Below, piece by piece: positions 24,840 to 32,155 of a DNA stretch of 48,536 nt. The position numbers and the translations under genes were made by a program. Source of the DNA: an uncultured Bacteroidales bacterium (GTDB lineage: Bacteria > Bacteroidota > Bacteroidia > Bacteroidales > WCHB1-69); contig CAMHNQ010000019.1 in assembly GCA_946186495.1 (NCBI GenBank), forward strand, positions 1 through 48,536. The letters run 5' to 3'. Every line of letters begins with the position of its first letter. The stretch's first letter is position 1. The notes below the pieces were generated by a model. It searched no databases. It was not told where the DNA came from and saw nothing but the letters and a program-made list of their open reading frames with translations.

Positions 24840-25251
24840 TCTCGTCGTCAAATTCAATGAAGAACTCTTTCTTGGAGAGCCGCCTGACATCCGCCACAAA
24901 ATCGTAGTTCTTTCCCATAAGGGTGTATTTCAACGCGATGGTTTTCTTCTTTGGGTCAAGGATATACGTCGCGAAAATGGACTCCCTCCACTCTCCGTTC
25001 CGGTTCGCCCTGACCGCCATCACATGATCCGCATACATATAATAATAGGTGTTCACCGCATAGCCGGTGTAGTCGGTGGAATCGATTTCCACCCCGTTCA
25101 GGTAGGTGTGTGCAATCTGCCACACCCCTACAATCCGGTATTCGCTTGAGTAAAAGCTCGGAACCCCTTCCGGGTAATTCTCACAGGAGGTCATGGACAG
25201 GGAAAGGCACCCCATCATCATGCATATCATCAACTTGAGTGTTTTTTTCAT
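24793..25251 (-). CDS. lipocalin-like lipoprotein
   Basis: A 152-residue lipoprotein. The signal MKKTLKLMICMMMGCLSLSMTSC ends in a lipobox-type cysteine. The mature part starts with an aromatic VGVWQIAHTYLNGVEID strand, typical of lipocalin-like beta-barrel lipoproteins of Bacteroidetes. The rest has alternating strand pattern and ends HWRLEMFSRSGY. It lies 18 bp after the sirtuin gene and its 3' end overlaps the next gene. Confidence 0.72.
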   Translation of the reverse strand: MKKTLKLMICMMMGCLSLSMTSCENYPEGVPSFYSSEYRIVGVWQIAHTYLNGVEIDSTDYTGYAVNTYYYMYADHVMAVRANRNGEWRESIFATYILDPKKKTIALKYTLMGKNYDFVADVRRLSKKEFFIEFDDENGDHWRLEMFSRSGY

Positions 25252-25269
25252 AAGTCTGTAATTAAAGGG

Positions 25270-25959
25270 TTAGGGTTCTGGTATAGTCAGGAGTCGGTCG
25301 CAGAGTTGTTTCATCCCTACGGTGGCCTTCTCGGTGATGTAGGTCACCCGGCGGGAGATGCTGCCTGGCTGCTTGGGGTCGATGACGTAGATCTCCGCGT
25401 TTGCGGGGGCGTAGTAGAGCAGGCCTGCGGCGGGATAGACGGCCAGGGAGGTGCCGACGATGATGAGGATGTCGCATTGTTCCACCTCGCGGGCGGCGGC
25501 ATCCAACAACGGCACGGCCTCGCCGAACCAGACGATGAAGGGGCGCAGCAGGGAGCCGTCCTTGGCTCTGTCGCCGTATCTCATCGGCTTGTAGCCGATG
25601 TCGAAGACTTCCGTCTTGCGCTCGTTGCAGGCCTTGGTGAGCTCGCCGTGCAGGTGGATGATCTTCGAGGAACCGCCGCGCTCGTGCAGGTTATCGACGT
25701 TCTGCGTGACCACCGTCACGTCGTACTGCTCCTCCAACTTCGCCACTAACTTGTGCGCGTCGTTGGGCGCGCAATGTTCCAGCTGGCTGCGCCGCTCGTT
25801 GTAGAAGTCGATGACCAACTGCGGGTTGCGGTACCATCCGTCGATGGAGGCCACATCCTCCACATTATGGTTTTCCCAAAGGCCGTCGCTGTCGCGGAAC
25901 GTGCTGATGCCGCTCTCCGCAGAGATGCCCGCGCCGGAAAGGACTACGATCTTTTTCAT
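25270..25959 (-). CDS. Sir2-family NAD-dependent protein deacylase (CobB-like)
   Basis: Removes acyl groups from lysines using NAD. The 229-residue protein shows GAGISAESGISTFR (residues 9-22), TQNVDNLHERGG, the catalytic H104 in HLHGE, and PFIVWFGEAVP. The Y53-xx-R56 pair (FYNERR) is that of class III sirtuins, which favour succinyl- and malonyl-lysine. The zinc-ribbon cysteines found in most sirtuins are absent: the region after HGE has only C111, a variant I associate with Bacteroidetes members. The start is ATG 25959. Upstream lies a 13-bp tandem array. Confidence 0.9.
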   Translation of the reverse strand: MKKIVVLSGAGISAESGISTFRDSDGLWENHNVEDVASIDGWYRNPQLVIDFYNERRSQLEHCAPNDAHKLVAKLEEQYDVTVVTQNVDNLHERGGSSKIIHLHGELTKACNERKTEVFDIGYKPMRYGDRAKDGSLLRPFIVWFGEAVPLLDAAAREVEQCDILIIVGTSLAVYPAAGLLYYAPANAEIYVIDPKQPGSISRRVTYITEKATVGMKQLCDRLLTIPEP

Positions 25960-25980
25960 AATGGTTATTGGTTATGGGTT

Positions 25981-26032
25981 ATTGGTTATTGACATTGGTT
26001 ATTGACATTGGTTATTGACATTGGTTATTGAG
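25981..26032. repeat. 13-bp tandem repeat array (4 units)
   Basis: Four head-to-tail copies of ATTGGTTATTGAC (the last ends in G) fill the leader of the sirtuin gene, preceded by degenerate copies from 25961. The unit is not a multiple of three and lies outside any convincing gene. Confidence 0.9.
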
Positions 26033-26056
26033 ACAACTTTTTAGAATCTTCCCTGT

Positions 26057-26677
26057 TTACTCTAACAACATCCAGGATACGATACCATCACGATGGCTCG
26101 AGAAACCGACCAATCCTTTATCCTTATGTATTTCGGCATAATCCACGTATGGATCACCATATTGATCCAACCGTATGGTATCCCCCATTTCCGAGACATT
26201 GCCTTGATAATTCTTTGAATTCAGGCCACTCTGATGATTCTCGAAATCAGACAACATTCCAAATTCCACATTCACCACTTGACCATTTGAGCCTCCGGCA
26301 CTCCCGCCAAACAACAATAATATCTGTTTTGGGGTTTTGTCTTCCGTTTGTTCAGAGATGCGAATCAACCTTACATCATAATCGGGTAATAGTCCTGTTG
26401 GGTAACAAGGATTGTATGATGAGGTGACGTACGCAGAATCATATTCCAGTAATCGAACGTCAACTATTTCATAAATCACGGTGTCTCCAAGCTCGTCAGG
26501 CATTTCATTGGTAAAAGTCAGGTGTTGACCAACCTCGTATGGCAGATACTGGTTGAGAGTTTTGGGCAGAAGCCATACATGGGTGAGGATATCTTCGCAC
26601 TCATCCTTTGGATGTCTTTGGCAACCTGACATAACTAGCATGACGATCACAACAAAGAACAAAACAATTTTTCTCAT
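26057..26677 (-). CDS. lipoprotein of unknown function
   Basis: A 206-residue lipoprotein. MRKIVLFFVVIVMLVMSGC is a clear type II signal peptide with lipobox. The mature part contains a glycine-rich stretch (LLLFGGSAGGSNGQVVNVEFGML) and ends KGLVGFSSHRDGIVSWMLLE. No family recognised. Codon use is visibly more AT-rich than in neighbours. The ATG at 26677 is chosen over one six codons upstream because it gives a normal signal peptide. Confidence 0.7.
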   Translation of the reverse strand: MRKIVLFFVVIVMLVMSGCQRHPKDECEDILTHVWLLPKTLNQYLPYEVGQHLTFTNEMPDELGDTVIYEIVDVRLLEYDSAYVTSSYNPCYPTGLLPDYDVRLIRISEQTEDKTPKQILLLFGGSAGGSNGQVVNVEFGMLSDFENHQSGLNSKNYQGNVSEMGDTIRLDQYGDPYVDYAEIHKDKGLVGFSSHRDGIVSWMLLE

Positions 26678-26722
26678 AAAAATAATGTTGAACAAATACT
26701 ACTACTCTGATATTCTTTTCTA

Positions 26723-26794
26723 TTCACAAGGAATTCTGATGTTTTATATTACCACCTCGCCCTGCGGGCACCCATTCTTAAAGAAAGGGAATTG
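26723..26794 (+). repeat. partial, degenerate copy of repeat family A (A3)
   Basis: Contains AAGGAATTCTGAT, ATATTAC, CGCCCTGCGGGCACCC and a TTCTT...AAGAA hairpin in the same order as the core of the copies at 41050-41427 and 43552-43804, with several substitutions. It shows that family A is dispersed beyond the efflux operon. It occupies the short gap between pfkA and the lipoprotein gene. Confidence 0.7.
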
Positions 26795-26834
26795 GAGCCT
26801 TTCGTCACAACTACCAACTATTAACTGCTAACTA

Positions 26835-27944
26835 CTAACTGATCTCATCGCCGAAGGCCATGCCGACGCTTCGTGCTGTGTGCACGAGGAAATCGTCCGG
26901 CTTCACGAGGTGCGGTTCCTTGACGGCCTCTTCTAACGGCGCGTATGAAATACTATTGTTACGATAGACCACGAGGTTGCCGTATTTCTTTTCCTTGACG
27001 AGCTCGAAGGCTTTGACACCGAATTCGGTGGCGAGGATGCGGTCGTAGGCCACGGGAGTGCCTCCGCGCTGCAGGTGCCCGAGCACCGTCACGCGGATGT
27101 CGTGCTCGATGCCGAGGTCAAGGAGTTCCTGTCTCAACACGTCGCCAACCCCGCCGAGCTTGATGTGCTGGTCGCCGACCGCCGAGGGTGCCTTGCCGAC
27201 GACATCGCCGCCGACCCGTTTCGCGCCTTCGGCAATCACGATGTTGCAGAAGCCCATGCCGTTCTTGTACCGTGTCTCGATTTTTTTGGCGATAGCCTCG
27301 GGATGGTAGGGGATTTCAGGGATGATGCAGACATCCGCGCCGCCGGCAATGGCGGCGTGCAGGGCTATCCAGCCTGCGTCGCGGCCCATCACCTCCATGA
27401 TGAAGACCCGGTTGTGGCTCTCTGCCGTCGTCACCAACTTGTCGAAAGCCTCCGTGGCGATTTGCACCGCCGTCTGGAAACCGAAAGTGAAATCCGTGCT
27501 CGACAAGTCGTTGTCTATGGTCTTGGGCACGCCCACCACGGGAATGCCGATGTTGAGGAGGTCCAAGGAAATGCGTTGCGAGCCGTCGCCGCCGATGTTG
27601 ATGATGGCGTCGAAGCCCATGTTCTCGAAACGCTTCTTCATGAGTTGCGAACGGTTTTCCATCTTCCATGTGCCGTCGGGCTGCCGCACCGGGAAATGGA
27701 AGGGACCGCCTTTGTTGGTGGTCTTGATGATGGTGCCGCCCTTCACATGCAGACCGGAGACCCTGCTCTCGGTCAGTTCAATAATCTCCACGTCGTCTTT
27801 CAGTATCCCGTTGAACGATTCAACGCAACCATAGACTTTCCACTCATCCCCTTCCAGGGCTGCTCGTTTCACAATGCCGCGGATCACCGCGTTCAAGCCG
27901 GGGCAGTCGCCGCCGCCCGTCGCTACCAATATTTTATGCGCCAT
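26835..27944 (-). CDS. pfkA: 6-phosphofructokinase
   Basis: Phosphorylates fructose-6-phosphate in glycolysis. 369 residues. Nucleotide and substrate motifs are visible: GGGDCPGLN at 10-18, GGDGS at 118-122, PKTIDND at 140-146, EVMGRDAGW and LGHLQRGGTP. The combination of Gly in GGDGS (the position of E. coli Gly104) with Lys in PKTIDND (position 124) is that of the mixed-substrate 'group III' PFKs, which usually use ATP; PPi-dependent enzymes have Asp at the first position. Promoter at 27968-27975. Confidence 0.94.
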   Translation of the reverse strand: MAHKILVATGGGDCPGLNAVIRGIVKRAALEGDEWKVYGCVESFNGILKDDVEIIELTESRVSGLHVKGGTIIKTTNKGGPFHFPVRQPDGTWKMENRSQLMKKRFENMGFDAIINIGGDGSQRISLDLLNIGIPVVGVPKTIDNDLSSTDFTFGFQTAVQIATEAFDKLVTTAESHNRVFIMEVMGRDAGWIALHAAIAGGADVCIIPEIPYHPEAIAKKIETRYKNGMGFCNIVIAEGAKRVGGDVVGKAPSAVGDQHIKLGGVGDVLRQELLDLGIEHDIRVTVLGHLQRGGTPVAYDRILATEFGVKAFELVKEKKYGNLVVYRNNSISYAPLEEAVKEPHLVKPDDFLVHTARSVGMAFGDEIS

Positions 27945-27967
27945 AACTGTTCATTTGTTCTGATGCG

Positions 27968-27975
27968 CAAAAATA
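27968..27975 (-). promoter_or_regulatory. predicted -7 element for pfkA
   Basis: TATTTTTG on the minus strand matches TAnnTTTG and lies 23 bp before the pfkA start codon. No clear -33 box. Confidence 0.5.
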
Positions 27976-28255
27976 CACTTTTTTTGGGATTGGTGAGCCG
28001 CAATTGCCCCCTCGGTCTTTTGCATCAACTTTTTTATTTGGACGAGCCTGTGCGGATTAGGAGACGACGCTTCCAAGCGTCGCAAAATGGAAACGGGCTC
28101 CGCGATTCTCGCAAGGAATCTTCGTGTATCCCGCGTTTCGGCGCGGAGAAAGCAAAAAGAGAATCTGAAAGCCTCCTTGGAATATCGTTATAAATTGTTT
28201 CACATTGTATGAAAATACCGTCATTCTTCAAGGAATCATGAATCCTAATTCCTGC
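27976..28255. other. gap between TonB receptor gene and pfkA promoter, with a hairpin
   Basis: About 280 bp with no convincing gene. It holds a near-perfect palindrome at 28065-28082 (CGACGCTT-CC-AAGCGTCG, 8-bp stem). A 65-codon minus-strand frame (28034-28231) has no recognisable features. Nothing else could be identified. Confidence 0.5.
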
Positions 28256-30547
28256 TTACTTCAGTATCACCCGAACGCCCAAATATCCCATAATGCCCGT
28301 GACCGGCATATAGACCATCGTGGCGTCAAAATATTCGCCGAATGGGTTTTCGGCCTGCACAATCGGGTCTTTCTGCTTGACGTTAAGGAGGTTCTCGCCG
28401 CCAACGTAAATTTCCCAGCGGCGGAACTTCTTGGTGATTTGCGCGTTGAGCAGACAATACGGCTTCGACACATCAGGACGGCGGTACGGTTCGGGGTTGC
28501 CCAGCGTGTTAGGCAGCGGCATCGGGCCGAAAACCTGGATGTTAACATTGAACTTCCATTTGTCGTAAGGTGTGCTGTAATTGAGGTTGACCAACGCTTT
28601 GTGCGGACTCATCATATCCTTCTGATGCATCACCCCGCGGCGCATGTAACGCACGTCGTTGTAACGGTAGGCCAGCAAAATCTCGAAACGCTGCAACGGC
28701 TTGAGAGTCAGCTCAACTTGTGCAGAATGGGAACGTGACCGGTTGCCATGGCCGTTGTAGTTGCCGTTCAGCGCATAGTAATGCACCGCATGCACGTCCT
28801 GATCCAAGTCCACAATCATCTGCTGCAGGAAGTGCGTGTAGAAGTAATCAATGGCCAACGAAGCTTTTCCGCCCGGCATGTTGAACTGCCAAACCACGCT
28901 GGCTCCGGCGTTCCACGCTTCTTCGGGCTTGTTTTGTCCGTCGAAGCAAAGGGTTCGCGAAGAGAACATCAGCGATTGGTTTTCGGCAAAGAAATGGGCG
29001 TTGCGGTATCCCTTGCCTGCGGAAGCCCGGAACGACAAGTCTTTGGTGGCCTGCCATTTGAGATGCACTCGCGGTGTCCAGAAGAGCTGGTTGACACTTG
29101 ACCACAGCGTGGAATACTGTCTGTCGCGTACCATATTGTAATCCAAACGCATACCCGCCATCACCACCAACTTCGGATCAATAATGTAGGCATATTCGGC
29201 AAAGACACCGGGGATCATGTCATGATGATGCGGCCGGTCATAATAATACAAAACCCTATTGTCAACATAAGATTCATTCAAGCAATCGAACTGCAGGCTG
29301 GCGCCAGCAGTCAGTTTATGGCGTTCCTTCAATCCGAACTTATTGGAATACATAATATTGGCATACACACTATGCTGCTCCCCGCCGTAGGCGATGTCAG
29401 TCCCATAGCGGGAATTAAGCCAATGTCCAGTGTAAGAGAGGATGGTTCCGATGCTTTCGTTCTTGCCTTTGAGCAGGAATCCGTTTTTCGTGATGGCATC
29501 CACCCGCTTGTTGTCTGCCGAAAAGCCATACGGCTGATCATTCGGCACCGTGTGATTCGGCAAGAACCCCATCTGTCCGCCGAAACGGTTGTCCCATACG
29601 AAATCGACCATCGTGCGGCCTTCCACCACGGGCGACTTGTAGTCCCAGCGGTTCATCACGTTGACCTGTCGGCTGCGCGGCACGTCCATGAAACCGTCAT
29701 GGTTCATGTCCATCTTCAAAAACTGGTCGGCCAAGAACACGAGGAAGTTGGTGCTCACCTTCTCGTCCTTGCCCACAGGGATGCGCGTGTTCATGGCGAG
29801 TTCGCCCTTGCCCATCGAATTGGCGTAGAAGTTCATGAAGAAACGTTCGAGATTGGACTCCGGCTTCTTGTAGTCCACGTTGATCTGCCCGGTGATGGCC
29901 TCGAAACCGTTCACCACCGAGGAGGTCCCCTTCGACAGGCTGATGGACTCCATCCAAGAGCCGGGGATGAAACCGAGGCCGAACTGGTGCGAAAGAAGGC
30001 GGATATACGGTACGTTCTCCAACAAGATCTGGCTATAGGAGCCGGCGAGCCCGAGCATGGAAATCTGCCTGGCTCCGCTCACCGCATCGGGAAACTCCGA
30101 GTCGATGGCCACGCTGCTCTCAAAGCTCTCGGCAAGGTTGCAGCAGGCGGCGCGACGCAGTCCTTCGGTGCCGATCACCTGCGTATAAATAGGCTGCACA
30201 GATATGTACGATCCGTCATGGGCCACGATGCTCACTTCGTTGAGACTGTGTGCCGTGTTCAGGAACACCGTGATGTGATTCTGCCCGACGGGAATCCTCA
30301 CCGTGTCGGGAATAAAAGTCGAGAAAGAGATGATCAGGGAGTCGGTCTTGGTGCGGGGGATGGTGAATTTCCCATTCGGGTCTGTGTGCGTGCCGACAGA
30401 CGTACGCAACCATTGCACAGCAGCGTTCGGCACCGCCGTGGTATCTCCTTTCTCATTGATTTGCAATACCTTGCCCGTCAAAGACTGCGCATATACGCTC
30501 AAAAAGCCCCACATCAGGGTCAACGACAAAACAATCCGCTTTCTCAT
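28256..30547 (-). CDS. TonB-dependent outer-membrane receptor
   Basis: A 763-residue outer-membrane transporter. After a signal peptide (MRKRIVLSLTLMWGFLSVYAQ) comes a carboxypeptidase-regulatory-like domain (LTGKVLQINEKGD...NGKFTIPRT), then a plug (SMLGLAGSYSQILLENVPYI, SISLSKGTSSVVNGFEAITGQINVDYKKPE), then a 22-strand barrel ending in GYLGVRVILK. The ligand is unknown. A histidine-rich extracellular-type segment (YYYDRPHHHDMIPG) and a NGHGNRSRSHS segment are visible but do not decide it. The ATG at 30547 overlaps the stop of the PspC gene (ATGA), so the two are translationally coupled. Confidence 0.9.
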   Translation of the reverse strand: MRKRIVLSLTLMWGFLSVYAQSLTGKVLQINEKGDTTAVPNAAVQWLRTSVGTHTDPNGKFTIPRTKTDSLIISFSTFIPDTVRIPVGQNHITVFLNTAHSLNEVSIVAHDGSYISVQPIYTQVIGTEGLRRAACCNLAESFESSVAIDSEFPDAVSGARQISMLGLAGSYSQILLENVPYIRLLSHQFGLGFIPGSWMESISLSKGTSSVVNGFEAITGQINVDYKKPESNLERFFMNFYANSMGKGELAMNTRIPVGKDEKVSTNFLVFLADQFLKMDMNHDGFMDVPRSRQVNVMNRWDYKSPVVEGRTMVDFVWDNRFGGQMGFLPNHTVPNDQPYGFSADNKRVDAITKNGFLLKGKNESIGTILSYTGHWLNSRYGTDIAYGGEQHSVYANIMYSNKFGLKERHKLTAGASLQFDCLNESYVDNRVLYYYDRPHHHDMIPGVFAEYAYIIDPKLVVMAGMRLDYNMVRDRQYSTLWSSVNQLFWTPRVHLKWQATKDLSFRASAGKGYRNAHFFAENQSLMFSSRTLCFDGQNKPEEAWNAGASVVWQFNMPGGKASLAIDYFYTHFLQQMIVDLDQDVHAVHYYALNGNYNGHGNRSRSHSAQVELTLKPLQRFEILLAYRYNDVRYMRRGVMHQKDMMSPHKALVNLNYSTPYDKWKFNVNIQVFGPMPLPNTLGNPEPYRRPDVSKPYCLLNAQITKKFRRWEIYVGGENLLNVKQKDPIVQAENPFGEYFDATMVYMPVTGIMGYLGVRVILK

Positions 30548-30741
30548 CTCACGTCGTAATCCCACGGTGTCACCAACCAGAATATCAAATAGATCCAAAA
30601 CCCTAAGGAACCCGTCAACAGCAACAGCAGGAAGATGACCCTCACCACTGTGACATCCACATCCAAATATTCAGCCAAACCGCCGCAGACACCGGCGATT
30701 TTGGCGTCATTCCTCGTTCTATACAATTTCTTATGCGACAT
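30544..30741 (-). CDS. small PspC-domain protein
   Basis: A 65-residue protein consisting of a PspC domain only: KLYRTRNDAKIAGVCGGLAEYLDVDVTVVRVIFLLLLLTG, with a membrane segment and a short end (LVTPWDYDVR). Such small PspC proteins are common in Bacteroidetes, and their role in envelope stress is presumed from the phage-shock protein. The frame stays open into murC, but the ATG at 30741 follows a promoter box and gives the exact domain start. It shares an ATGA overlap with the TonB receptor gene. Confidence 0.85.
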   Translation of the reverse strand: MSHKKLYRTRNDAKIAGVCGGLAEYLDVDVTVVRVIFLLLLLTGSLGFWIYLIFWLVTPWDYDVR

Positions 30742-30761
30742 AATCTCGATATTTTCGGCGG

Positions 30762-30769
30762 CAAAGATA
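30762..30769 (-). promoter_or_regulatory. predicted -7 element for the pspC-TonB receptor unit
   Basis: TATCTTTG on the minus strand matches TAnnTTTG, 20 bp upstream of the PspC start codon and 51 bp after the murC stop. Confidence 0.5.
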
Positions 30770-30820
30770 CACATTATTTCCTGCAATCGGGTTGCAAAAA
30801 ACAATGGCCACACGGCAACC

Positions 30821-32155
30821 TCAGCTGCCGAGGCCGGCCAGCGTCCCCACCAGCCGGTCGATGTCGCCCGCGCCGATGGTGAGCAGCACGTCGGGACGAT
30901 GCGCCTGCAAATGAGGGAAAAGCTCACCCTTTTGAAGCACTAACTTGTTAGGGTTCTTTATTTTGCCGAGGAGAAACTCCGACGTTATCCCCTCTATCGG
31001 TTTCTCCCGCGCGGGATAGATGGGCAGCAAGATGACACGGTCGAGCAGGTCGAGTGCGGCGGCGAACTCGTCCGCGAAGTCGCGGGTGCGCGTATAGAGA
31101 TGCGGCTGGAAGACCCCGCAAATCTCCTTGCCCGGATAGATTTCCCGCACTGCCGTGATGAACGATCGCATCTCGTTGGGGTGGTGTGCGTAATCATCTA
31201 TATAGACGAAATCAGGGCGGCGGACGATGTAGTCGAAACGGCGCTTCACGCCGGAGAAAGTGCTGATTTTCTGTCTGATCTGCGCTTCCGGGATTTCGGG
31301 GAACGCCTCCAACACCGCTCCGATGGCGGCGGTGGCATTCAATATATTATATAGGCCGTGAGCCTGGAGTTCCAAGTCCTCGACGATCCCATACGGGGTG
31401 CGCAGCGAAAAGGTCGAGACCTCCTGCCGGTAGTTGAGGTCGAAAGCACGGTAGTCGCAACGCTCCCCCACCCCATAGACCCGCTTGCCCGGATGGTCGA
31501 TATACTGTGCGACGGCCTCTTCCACCATCACTGCCCGCTGTGTCTGGGCGGCGAACTGCCGGAACGCCCCACGCAAGTCCTCCACATCGCGGTAGATGTC
31601 CAGATGGTCGGCGTCCATGGAGGTGATAACGGCGACCTCGGGATGCAAGGTCAGGAAGGAACGGTCAAACTCGTCGGCTTCCACCACGGCAGTGTCCGGA
31701 TGCGGACTGCACACGTAGTTGTCGCCCAAATTCTTGGAAATGCCGCCGATGAAAGCCGCAAGGGGCTGCTCCGGATAAAGCAGGTGCGCAATCATCGACG
31801 TGGTGGTGGTCTTGCCGTGCGTTCCCGCCACCGCTATCGTCCGCAGTTCGTCCGTGATGTGCCCCAGCACCTGCGAGCGCTTGTATATCGGCACACCGAC
31901 TTTTTCAAAATATTGATATTCAACAAAATCCCTCGGCACCGCAGGGGTATAGACCACAAAATCCACCGAAGCAGGAATTTTCGCAACATCGCCTTCAAAA
32001 TGAATTTCCGCCCCCTTCTGCTGCAACATGTCGGTAACCGGGGAAGGCGTGAGGTCGTAGCCGAAAACACGGTCACCGTTCTGCAGGAAATATTGCGCCA
32101 ACGCGCTCATCCCGATGCCGCCGATGCCCAAAAAGTAAATGTTCCTATTTTTCAT
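30821..32155 (-). CDS. murC: UDP-N-acetylmuramate--L-alanine ligase
   Basis: Adds L-alanine to UDP-MurNAc in peptidoglycan synthesis. The 444 residues contain the N-terminal nucleotide fold (YFLGIGGIGMSALA), the ATP loop AGTHGKTTTTSM, VVEADEFDRSF, NATAAIGA and YAHHPNE typical of Mur ligases. It is not within a mur/fts cluster here; its immediate upstream neighbour is the OmpA/PD40 protein. The two genes overlap by 11 bases, since the ATG at 32155 lies within the last codons of that gene. This implies translational coupling of an envelope-structure gene with cell wall synthesis. Confidence 0.94.
   Translation of the reverse strand: MKNRNIYFLGIGGIGMSALAQYFLQNGDRVFGYDLTPSPVTDMLQQKGAEIHFEGDVAKIPASVDFVVYTPAVPRDFVEYQYFEKVGVPIYKRSQVLGHITDELRTIAVAGTHGKTTTTSMIAHLLYPEQPLAAFIGGISKNLGDNYVCSPHPDTAVVEADEFDRSFLTLHPEVAVITSMDADHLDIYRDVEDLRGAFRQFAAQTQRAVMVEEAVAQYIDHPGKRVYGVGERCDYRAFDLNYRQEVSTFSLRTPYGIVEDLELQAHGLYNILNATAAIGAVLEAFPEIPEAQIRQKISTFSGVKRRFDYIVRRPDFVYIDDYAHHPNEMRSFITAVREIYPGKEICGVFQPHLYTRTRDFADEFAAALDLLDRVILLPIYPAREKPIEGITSEFLLGKIKNPNKLVLQKGELFPHLQAHRPDVLLTIGAGDIDRLVGTLAGLGS

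Noticed and set aside
25961..26032. Tandem units considered as a CRISPR array
   Set aside because: Units are 13 bp with no spacers between them, and no cas genes occur in the window.
28034..28231. Minus-strand frame of 65 codons between the TonB receptor gene and pfkA
   Set aside because: No signal peptide, domain, promoter or natural-looking composition was found, and it contains the 28065-28082 hairpin.
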